Positions 1 to 5,117 of a DNA stretch of 7,216 nucleotides are shown piece by piece. Numbering within the stretch: position 1 is the stretch's first letter; every line of letters begins with the position of its first letter. The notes under the pieces are model-generated. The model saw nothing but the letters and a program-made list of their open reading frames with translations, was not told the DNA's origin and did not search any database. The position numbers were made by a program, and so were the translations under genes. Source of the stretch: CAZVCJ01 sp964625745 (GTDB taxonomy: Bacteria; Chloroflexota; Anaerolineae; VGOG01); assembly GCA_964625745.1 (NCBI GenBank), contig CAZVCJ010000199.1, positions 1 to 7,216 on the forward strand, in the 5' to 3' direction.

Positions 1-1545
1 ATATTGTCCAAGCCGATCACGATCAACCCACATCCTGATAATGCATGGAATTGCGCTGCATCTATAGCAAAGGTATTTGTGCTGGCGGCAAATGCAGTGT
101 TTCCTGAGACTTTAGGGGCCGATGCAGCAGCCCAAGCGCTCCTCAACTTGCCAGCGATGTTCTTGAAATGGCAGGCTTGCGGATCCGATCTAATTTGTGG
201 CGTCAAGGCGATAGCCCAGTACCTTCTTTCGGTGATCGGGACGATACCAGCAAAGTTGATCAACCTGCTGGTAGACCTCACTTCATGGTTCACCTCCCCG
301 ACCCCGCTATGTTCATCTTGGTTGGACTATCTCAACGCGATCGTGAACGAGTGGATACGAAATGGTTTGCGGATAAATGCTGTCACTGCTCAATCCCCAG
401 TTTATCTGCTCGTGACTAACAACCAGGGACAGCGAGTTGGTTTCATGGATGACGGAACGATCGTGCAGGAAATCCCAGATGCTAGAGCAATTGAAACCTC
501 AGCGGGCAAGATTGTGATTTATCCGGGAAACACCACTCAGACTGTGCGCATCAAGGGAATGGATTATGGAACAATGCACCTGAGCCTGGCGCTAGCCCGC
601 GATGACGGTGCTGCTGTAAGTGCAGCCTATCGAGATGTGCAGGTTTACCCCAGTACGATTGGGCTGATTGATGCGCATGATAGCACCTATACGCTTAGCC
701 TCGATGACAATGGAGACGGCGTGCCTGATCGGAGAAAACCACCCGACGAGTTGACGATCTTAAAGGTAGGGACCAGTTACCTCCCCCTCCTCCTGAAGAA
801 CTACCCCCCAGGAGGCTGCTTGGCGGAGTCGCCGCATCCGTACCCCGACAACTACAACAACACCTGGACGCTGACTAACCCGGACACTAATGCCATTTCG
901 ACGCGTATCCATTTCAGCCGCCTCGAGACGGAGAGCGGATGGGACTACGTCTATGTCCGAGATGCCAACAACAACCAGATCAACAGCTTCACTGGTAACT
1001 ACTCCTCAGGGGTGTGGTCGGGTACGGTGCCGGGGCGCACGGTCAAGGTGCAACTAACGAGCGACGGGTCGGTCACAGCCTGGGGCTTCTGTGTGGACCG
1101 TATCGAGACGGTCAGTAGTGTAAGCACTGACACGCCTACCCCCACACGAACGAGAACCCCCACATCCACCCGCACACCTACACCTACCCGAACACCTACA
1201 TCCACCCCAGTGAGCACTAATTGGGAAGGGGAATACTACAACAATGAGACTCTGAGCGGAAACCCTGCTCTGGTAAGGGACGATGTTGACATTGATTTTG
1301 AATGGTATGGTGGCTCACCGGATCCAGCTATCCAGCCTGACCACTTCTCCGCTCGCTGGACGAGAACGCTGTACTTCGCCAGTGGCCGTTATCGGTTCAA
1401 TGTCTTTCACGACGATGGGGCCCAATTATGGATTGATGGGAGTCTGGTGATCAATGAGTGGCATTATGGTCGGGAGACTCACTCAGTTGACATCGATCTG
1501 GGTGCTGGCCAGCACACAGCATCAAGTTGGAGATGTACGAGATAG
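1..1545 (+). CDS. Surface protein with CUB-like and PA14 domains (5' partial, frameshifted at 3' end)
   Basis: The frame is open at the left edge and the first possible start (TTG at 4) has no signal peptide behind it, so the gene very probably begins outside the window. Residues are counted from that TTG. Residues 1-130 are mostly helical and hydrophobic and I do not recognise them. Residues about 130-235 look like a beta-sandwich module. D234-R243 is an Asp/Asn/Gly-rich loop (DNGDGVPD) of the calcium-binding type. YLPLLLKNY follows at nt 778-804. Residues 272-370 resemble a CUB-like domain, with C272 and C363 placed as a likely disulfide pair. A T/P/R-rich linker (nt 1126-1209) leads to a PA14 domain from about residue 406, with the typical G-x-Y-R-F and DDGAQLWIDG motifs. 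PA14 and CUB modules often bind glycans, so a cell-surface adhesion or carbohydrate-binding role is inferred. The frame ends at TAG 1543-1545 inside the PA14 domain, and the domain's natural ending continues in another frame to 1589. The catalytic or N-terminal part is not visible. Confidence 0.8.
   Translation: MLSKPITINPHPDNAWNCAASIAKVFVLAANAVFPETLGADAAAQALLNLPAMFLKWQACGSDLICGVKAIAQYLLSVIGTIPAKLINLLVDLTSWFTSPTPLCSSWLDYLNAIVNEWIRNGLRINAVTAQSPVYLLVTNNQGQRVGFMDDGTIVQEIPDARAIETSAGKIVIYPGNTTQTVRIKGMDYGTMHLSLALARDDGAAVSAAYRDVQVYPSTIGLIDAHDSTYTLSLDDNGDGVPDRRKPPDELTILKVGTSYLPLLLKNYPPGGCLAESPHPYPDNYNNTWTLTNPDTNAISTRIHFSRLETESGWDYVYVRDANNNQINSFTGNYSSGVWSGTVPGRTVKVQLTSDGSVTAWGFCVDRIETVSSVSTDTPTPTRTRTPTSTRTPTPTRTPTSTPVSTNWEGEYYNNETLSGNPALVRDDVDIDFEWYGGSPDPAIQPDHFSARWTRTLYFASGRYRFNVFHDDGAQLWIDGSLVINEWHYGRETHSVDIDLGAGQHTASSWRCTR
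1126..1209 (+). other. Thr/Pro/Arg-rich interdomain linker
   Basis: In frame this reads as alternating Thr-Pro with Arg or Ser (TPTPTRTRTPTSTRTPTP and onward), separating the CUB-like domain from PA14. Such linkers are usually extended and are often O-glycosylated in extracellular proteins. The nucleotide sequence is a degenerate (ACACCY)n-like low-complexity tract, so length variation by slippage is plausible. Confidence 0.8.
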
Positions 1546-1589
1546 ATGGCTGGGCTGCGGCTGCGCTGTGGTGGGCCGCTTTGCAGTAA
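1519..1589 (+). other. Frameshift and out-of-frame PA14 C-terminus
   Basis: In the annotated frame the protein runs GAGQHT, then ASSWRCTR, then stop. If the two bases GC at 1519-1520 are skipped, HT is followed directly by ATC AAG TTG GAG ATG TAC GAG (nt 1521-1541), read as IKLEMYE, and then IDGWAAAALWWAAL to TAA at 1587-1589. HTIKLEMYE followed by a small-residue stretch and L-x-W is the normal last two strands of a PA14 domain. This is therefore a +2 (or -1) frameshift, real or from assembly, and not a natural end. The restored product would be only about 14 residues longer. Confidence 0.8.
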
Positions 1590-1610
1590 CCAACCCGGAT
1601 CTCTAGGGTA

Positions 1611-1653
1611 AAAGAGGGGCTGGTCAACGCATGACCAGCCTCTCTTTGTTTTT
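1611..1653 (+). terminator. Rho-independent terminator after the PA14 gene
   Basis: A 16-bp stem pairs 1611-1626 with 1632-1647 around the loop ACGCA, with a single G-U pair at 1617/1641. It is followed by GTTTTT. It lies 22 nt after the out-of-frame stop at 1589. The core is almost identical to the hairpin after hicA. Confidence 0.85.
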
Positions 1654-1659
1654 CCCAGC

Positions 1660-1688
1660 TTGCCAGGATAAGTATTGTGTGATAGAAT
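1660..1688 (+). promoter_or_regulatory. Sigma-70-type promoter for hicBA
   Basis: TTGCCA at 1660-1665 and TAGAAT at 1683-1688 are separated by 17 nt, each one base from consensus. The site lies just after the upstream terminator. Transcription would start near 1695, leaving both candidate hicB starts (1722 and 1770) on the transcript. Confidence 0.65.
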
Positions 1689-1769
1689 TTAGATAAGCCA
1701 CAGCGAGGAGGAAGGAGTGGGATGACGACAAACCTGTGCACTGCTGAAAGCGGAAAGGAGGAGACCCCT

Positions 1770-1982
1770 ATGGAATTCACGGTCATTCTCGAAGAGTGCG
1801 AGGAGGGCGGATATACGGTTACCTGCCCTGCCCTGCCTGGCTGTGTCACTGAAGGCGATAGCTATGAGGAGGCTCTGCAAAATGCCAAGGAGGCAATCGC
1901 AGGGTATTTGGAAGCGATAGAAAAACAAGCACGGATGACCCCTTCCCCTACCACAGTCCAATATGCAAAGGTGGCAGTGTAA
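1770..1982 (+). CDS. hicB: HicB-family antitoxin (short type)
   Basis: This 70-residue protein matches the partial-RNase-H-fold HicB antitoxin. It has an N-terminal strand MEFTVILEE, then GGYTVTCPALPGC (residues 13-25), EGDSYEEALQNAKEAI (28-43) and a helix ending near residue 53. HicB binds and neutralises the HicA toxin. The start at 1770 is chosen because AGGAGG (1756-1761) sits 8 nt upstream and the protein then begins at the usual family position. An in-frame ATG at 1722, also with AGGAGG/AAGGAG upstream (1706-1717), would add 16 residues of no recognisable fold. The C-terminus is short, with no room for the ribbon-helix-helix or HTH domain that many HicB proteins carry, so DNA-binding autoregulation cannot be assumed. 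Its stop overlaps the hicA start by one base (TAATG). The antitoxin-first order is one of the two known arrangements. Confidence 0.9.
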   Translation: MEFTVILEECEEGGYTVTCPALPGCVTEGDSYEEALQNAKEAIAGYLEAIEKQARMTPSPTTVQYAKVAV

Positions 1983-2218
1983 TGCCTCGTCTGCCCAGGG
2001 TGAGCGGGAAGCAAGTCATCAGGGCTCTCCGAAAGAAGGGATACGAAGTATTCAATATTCGAGGTAGCCACCACTATTTGCATCGCTGGGAAGGCGACAG
2101 ATGGAGTCCCATCGTGACTGTCCCTGTTCATGGTAATAAGATCCTGAAGCTGAAGACGCTGGGGAGCATCTTGAAGCAGGCTGATACAGGCGTGGAAGAA
2201 TTCATTGAGCTTCTGTAA
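1982..2218 (+). CDS. hicA: HicA-family toxin, mRNA interferase
   Basis: This 78-residue protein is of normal family length. HicA toxins have a double-stranded-RNA-binding-like fold and cleave mRNA, arresting growth when not held by HicB. Visible family features are the start VSGKQVIRALRKKGYEV (residues 7-23), the catalytic-histidine motif GSHH (28-31), VPVHGN (47-52) and the C-terminal TLGSILKQA (59-67). The usual Gly before Thr-Leu is replaced by Lys58, but the histidine motif is intact, so the toxin looks functional. It starts on ATG 1982-1984, overlapping the hicB stop, so translation is probably coupled. A hairpin follows directly after the stop. Confidence 0.92.
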   Translation: MPRLPRVSGKQVIRALRKKGYEVFNIRGSHHYLHRWEGDRWSPIVTVPVHGNKILKLKTLGSILKQADTGVEEFIELL

Positions 2219-2261
2219 AAGAGGGAGGGGCTGGTCAACACATGACCAGCCCCTCCTGATT
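2219..2261 (+). terminator. Hairpin terminator after hicA
   Basis: A 14-bp perfect stem pairs 2224-2237 with 2243-2256 around the loop ACACA, extendable by a G-U pair (2223/2257). It begins a few bases after the hicA stop. The following T-run is short and interrupted (GATTTCTC), so it is weaker as an intrinsic terminator than the upstream copy. It may also serve the convergent metallophosphoesterase gene, which ends at 2294. Confidence 0.7.
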
Positions 2262-2293
2262 TCTCAAGGAATTACGAGAGACGTGCGGAGATT

Positions 2294-2779
2294 TCAGATT
2301 TCTCGTAGGGTGGCCTTGCCCGCATCAGTGTCGTACAAAACGTAGGTGGAGTGGCCAAAGCGGCCCATGACCTCGCCAGGGTTGATGAGCAGGGTATCCC
2401 CCACCCTTTCCTCGGCGACGCGGTGGCTGTGGCCGCAGCAGACCAGATCGTAGCGGTCACTGGCGGCCAGGCCGGCGGCGATGGCGGGGTAGTGGGTGGC
2501 GGCGATTTTCCTGCCGCCCAACTCCAGCTCGGCGAACTCCCCATGCAGGGTCACGTTCCCGGCTTGGGTCGCCACCCGGGAGAGGAAGAGCTTGTCCCCG
2601 TCGTTGTTGCCGAAGACGACGTGGACGGGGCCTGGGAAGCCGTCAGCGATCTGTTTCAGGGTAAATGGGGCGCAGAAGTCGCCGCAGAAGATCAACTCCT
2701 CGGCCCCTCCCAACCCTCGCAGAACCTCCTCTAGCTTCCAGATATTGTCGTGGATGTCTGAGAGCACGGCGATAATCAT
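2294..2779 (-). CDS. YfcE/MJ0936-type metallophosphoesterase
   Basis: This 161-residue protein is of the usual length for the small calcineurin-like phosphodiesterase family, which hydrolyses phosphodiesters with two metal ions, commonly manganese. All metal-ligand motifs are present in order: SDIHDN (D8, H10), CGDF (D34), GNND (residues 57-60), THYP (H96) and GHSH (H117, H119), then the family's NPGEV (133-137). The ATG start at 2779 is supported by AAGGAG (complement of 2788-2793) 8 nt upstream. There is no signal peptide, so it is cytoplasmic. It stands alone, convergent with hicA and divergent from the secreted-protein gene. The physiological substrate cannot be told from sequence. Confidence 0.93.
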   Translation of the reverse strand: MIIAVLSDIHDNIWKLEEVLRGLGGAEELIFCGDFCAPFTLKQIADGFPGPVHVVFGNNDGDKLFLSRVATQAGNVTLHGEFAELELGGRKIAATHYPAIAAGLAASDRYDLVCCGHSHRVAEERVGDTLLINPGEVMGRFGHSTYVLYDTDAGKATLREI

Positions 2780-2801
2780 TTGTCAGTCTCCTTCCTATCT
2801 T

Positions 2802-2830
2802 TTGCCAAACAGCTCGAAATCTGCTATACT
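2802..2830 (+). promoter_or_regulatory. Sigma-70-type promoter for the secreted duplicated-domain protein
   Basis: TTGCCA at 2802-2807 and TATACT at 2825-2830 have a 17-nt spacer. It lies in the 80-nt gap between divergent genes, with a predicted start near 2837, giving a leader of about 23 nt containing the ribosome site GGGGAGGTG (2847-2855). The -35 hexamer and spacing match those of the hicBA promoter. Confidence 0.7.
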
Positions 2831-2859
2831 AAGCCCATCACCGAAAGGGGAGGTGTAAA

Positions 2860-4416
2860 ATGCGGCCACAGCGATTGATGAGCATCCTCACAGGTATACT
2901 CCTGCTTACTGTAGCAGGTACGATAATCGGCTCGGCCCTGTCAAATCAAGCCGAGTGCCCTTACAACCTGCTGGCGAACCCCGGCTTCGAAGATGGGTAC
3001 AGCGAAAGGGAAGACCCCTACGCACCCGGGGAGGGGCCCAAGGGCGAATTGACGGTGGCCAATGGCTGGGAGTTGTGGTACGACAACGAACCGGGCACAG
3101 GTTGCTACAACTACCGGCCCGAATACAAACCGGAGGACGGTTACGCTCACCCAGACCCCCTGCGCGTTCGATCTGGCCAGTACGCTCAAAAGATGTTCAC
3201 CACGTATTCCACCCACACAGCGGGCCTCTATCAGCAAGTGGCGGCGCCTGAGGGCAGCCAGGTAGAGTTCTCTATCTGGGTGGTGGTGTGGTCCAGCACG
3301 GTGTCCGACCCCCATCACTCAACCGCTCCCGGAGAATACTGGCTCTCGGTGGGCATAGACCCCTATGGCGGCACAGATGCCTTCTCGGAGGAAATCATCT
3401 GGAGCAACGGGATCGAGTACTACGACGAGCACGCGCAGCTTTCGGTGACGGCTGTGGCTCAAGCCGACCACGTGACCGTGTTCACCAGGGCGGCCCCGAA
3501 ATACTGCGTGCAGCACAACGATTCCTACTGGGACGATGCCTGTCTCATCGTCAATCCCCTGCAGAACGCCGATTTCGAGCAGAGCTTCAGCAACAGAGTG
3601 GACCCCTATGCCCCAGGGGAGGGTCCAAAAGGCGAGTTGTCCGTCGCCGACGGCTGGGAGCTTTGGTATGATAACGTGCCGGGACAGGATGGCTATAATT
3701 ACCGGCCGGAGTACAAACCAGAAGATGCGTATTTCTACGGAAGGCGGCGTGTTCGCTCGGGGAGTTTTGCCCAGAAGTTCTTCACTACTTTCTCCACTCA
3801 CACGGCCGGTTTCTATCAGCGGATACCTGCACCAGAGGGAGAGGAGGTCACCTTCTCCATCTGGGTTCAGGTTTGGTCCAGTTCCTACGATGATCCCGAC
3901 GAGTCACGCGATCCTGGGAAGTATCGCACTTACGTGGGCCTTGACCCCTTCGGGGGCACTGCATGGCAGTCTGGGGCGATAATCTGGTCCGAGCCGGTGA
4001 TCATGTACGACGAATGGGTTGAGCTCAGCATCACTGCCGTGGCTCAAGCTGACCACGTCACCGTCTTCACCAAAGGCGCCCCTGAGTGGCGTGTGAAGCA
4101 CAACGATTCCTACTGGGACGACGCTCGTCTCATCATCCCCCTCCCGACGCCCACAGCGACAGCGACACCTACGACCACGCCGACAGCGACATCTGGCGAG
4201 GTTTTCCTGCCCCTGGTCTTGAAGAACTACGGCACGCCCATTCCAACCGCGACTCCAACAGCTACCAGCACGAGTACACCGACGCCAACCTACACCCCCA
4301 CCAACACCCTGACGCCATCGCCAACAGTCACAGCGACGTCTACCCTAACAACCACAACTACGCCCACAGCGACGCCCACGGTCACACCGACACCCACCCC
4401 TACGCGCGGCGGTTGA
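2860..4416 (+). CDS. Secreted protein with two tandem jelly-roll-like domains and a Thr/Pro-rich tail
   Basis: This 518-residue protein starts at ATG 2860 behind a strong GGGGAGGTG site. It has a signal peptide: basic MRPQR, a hydrophobic core about 8-26, and likely cleavage near SNQA-EC at 31/32. Residues 36-231 and 232-426 are two copies of the same domain. Each opens with a short NPGFE- or NADFE-like motif, as in galactose-binding-like or CBM_4_9-type beta-sandwiches. Each also has a nearly identical DPYAPGEGPKGEL block, a YNYRPEYKPED block, F-T-T-x-STHTAG-x-YQ, and a closing HNDSYWDDA strand typical of this fold. Similar domains occur in Anaerolineae surface proteins, sometimes next to LysM domains (from memory). 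Residues 427-450 and 461-518 are Thr/Pro-rich and flank VFLPLVLKNY. No catalytic domain or membrane anchor is visible, so carbohydrate or cell-wall binding is inferred only. Copy 1 has four cysteines and copy 2 has none. Confidence 0.85.
   Translation: MRPQRLMSILTGILLLTVAGTIIGSALSNQAECPYNLLANPGFEDGYSEREDPYAPGEGPKGELTVANGWELWYDNEPGTGCYNYRPEYKPEDGYAHPDPLRVRSGQYAQKMFTTYSTHTAGLYQQVAAPEGSQVEFSIWVVVWSSTVSDPHHSTAPGEYWLSVGIDPYGGTDAFSEEIIWSNGIEYYDEHAQLSVTAVAQADHVTVFTRAAPKYCVQHNDSYWDDACLIVNPLQNADFEQSFSNRVDPYAPGEGPKGELSVADGWELWYDNVPGQDGYNYRPEYKPEDAYFYGRRRVRSGSFAQKFFTTFSTHTAGFYQRIPAPEGEEVTFSIWVQVWSSSYDDPDESRDPGKYRTYVGLDPFGGTAWQSGAIIWSEPVIMYDEWVELSITAVAQADHVTVFTKGAPEWRVKHNDSYWDDARLIIPLPTPTATATPTTTPTATSGEVFLPLVLKNYGTPIPTATPTATSTSTPTPTYTPTNTLTPSPTVTATSTLTTTTTPTATPTVTPTPTPTRGG
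2965..3552 (+). repeat. Intragenic domain repeat, copy 1
   Basis: This encodes residues 36-231 of the secreted protein, homologous along its length to the next copy. The DPYAPG to DN-x-PG block matches copy 2 at 25 of 28 residues, and the closing block (SVTAVAQ to CLI) at 28 of 36. Many of the nucleotide differences in these blocks are at third codon positions. It includes Cys82, Cys216 and Cys228. Confidence 0.9.
3553..4137 (+). repeat. Intragenic domain repeat, copy 2
   Basis: This encodes residues 232-426, a direct continuation of copy 1 with no linker. It lacks all the cysteines of copy 1: arginine codons stand where Cys216 and Cys228 would be. Confidence 0.9.
4138..4413 (+). repeat. Thr/Pro-rich low-complexity tail with LPLVLKNY motif
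   Basis: Two T/P-rich stretches (4138-4191 and 4240-4407), built mostly of ACN and CCN codons in a degenerate period of about 6 nt, flank VFLPLVLKNY (4201-4230). The protein ends on TPTRGG with nothing after it. The tail is probably extended and possibly glycosylated. A wall-spanning or surface-display role is inference. Confidence 0.8.
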
Positions 4417-4426
4417 AAGTCATGTT

Positions 4427-4443
4427 AGAGGTGGTTCACCTCT
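4427..4443. terminator. Hairpin between convergent genes
   Basis: A 7-bp perfect stem (AGAGGTG, GTT loop, CACCTCT) fills most of the 28-nt gap between the secreted-protein stop (4416) and the PHP-gene stop (4445). An outer TTGAAAG/CTTTCAA pairing (4413-4419 with 4442-4448) is an alternative. It could act in both directions, but no long T-run follows on either strand. Confidence 0.5.
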
Positions 4444-4444
4444 T

Positions 4445-5107
4445 TCAACTTCGCAGCCTCTTGATGAACTTGGCCCAGGTGGAGGCAAAGTGGATCAAGG
4501 GAGTGGTCAAGCGCCCCACGATCTGCCCCTGGGCCAGGCTGTACAGAAACTCCTCTCCGTCATTGAAGGCCGGCATCTCCACGTAGGCACGGCCGATCTC
4601 CCAGGCGACGTGGGCATCACTGCCAGCAGTTACCAGCAGCCCCCACTCGCGGGCCAGATCCAGCGCGCGGCGGTTGTCAGAGGGGAATGTGGTGCGGGCG
4701 TTGAAAGCCTCCAGCATGTCCACCTGCTCAATGATGCTGAGCAGATGGGTCAGCCCCATGGCCTCGCGACGCCAGCGGTCCAAAGGATGGGATACGCCAA
4801 CCAGGCCACCCTGCTCGCGCACGCGGGCGATGGCTTCCCGAACGGGAAGTCCCTTGGGCACCTCCTCTTCCAGGAAGTAGGCGATGATCTCCCCCACGTC
4901 GGTCTTGATCTCTTCGCCCACGATAATCAAATCGGGGGCCATCTCCGAAAGAGCCAGGGCCCCCGCAATGGTGTTATGATCGGTGATGGCCACTTTGCCC
5001 AGGCCCCGCTTCCGACAGGCCTCGATCACCGCCTCCAGGGACGTAAACGAATCTCCAGAGTAGCAAGTGTGGACGTGGAAGTCAACCTTCCAATATCTAA
5101 TCTCCAA
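4445..5107 (-). CDS. PHP-domain metal-dependent phosphoesterase
   Basis: This 220-residue protein is of the stand-alone PHP type, a TIM-barrel-like fold using a cluster of metal ions to hydrolyse phosphoesters. Motifs in order are DFHVHT (H11, H13), ITDHN (D43, H44), GEEIKT (E65/E66), SHP (H107), LEAFNAR (E133, N136) and GSDAH (D164, H166). All expected metal ligands are present, so an active enzyme is likely. The substrate (nucleotide, histidinol-phosphate-like, oligonucleotide) cannot be told. The start is TTG at 5107-5105: an in-frame TGA lies just upstream (5125-5123), no ATG or GTG occurs before the HVHT motif, and GAGGGAGG (complement of 5115-5122) sits 7 nt before the TTG. It overlaps the DUF362 stop by 11 nt, suggesting one mRNA and coupled translation. 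Confidence 0.92.
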   Translation of the reverse strand: MEIRYWKVDFHVHTCYSGDSFTSLEAVIEACRKRGLGKVAITDHNTIAGALALSEMAPDLIIVGEEIKTDVGEIIAYFLEEEVPKGLPVREAIARVREQGGLVGVSHPLDRWRREAMGLTHLLSIIEQVDMLEAFNARTTFPSDNRRALDLAREWGLLVTAGSDAHVAWEIGRAYVEMPAFNDGEEFLYSLAQGQIVGRLTTPLIHFASTWAKFIKRLRS

Positions 5108-5117
5108 TATCCAACCT
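5090..5117. repeat. Two-copy 14-nt direct repeat at the DUF362/PHP junction
   Basis: CCAATATCTAATCT (5090-5103) is followed at once by CCAATATCCAACCT (5104-5117), matching at 12 of 14 positions. On the minus strand the repeat encodes the last residues of the DUF362 protein (RLDIGD) with its TAG stop. In another frame it encodes the first residues of the PHP protein (MEIRYW) with its TTG start. Confidence 0.75.

Noticed and set aside
999..1217. Minus-strand open frame rich in Val/Gly/Arg
   Set aside because: It is the reverse reading of the T/P-rich linker; the low-complexity composition is explained by the real gene.
1611..2257. hicBA with flanking hairpins as an insertion sequence or transposon
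   Set aside because: The hairpins are direct copies of a palindrome, with no transposase, no terminal inverted ends and no target-site duplication seen.
2273..2308. TACGAG/CTCGTA inverted repeat at the end of the metallophosphoesterase gene
   Set aside because: Only 6 bp with a long loop and partly coding; too weak to call a terminator.
2780..2859. Possible minus-strand promoter for the metallophosphoesterase gene
   Set aside because: I looked for -35/-10 boxes on the reverse strand of this gap and found no pair with acceptable spacing.
4086..4586. Plus-strand frame with His/Asp/Ser/Thr-rich repeats
   Set aside because: It is the shifted reading of the T/P tail running on antisense into the PHP gene; no ribosome site and no recognisable domain.
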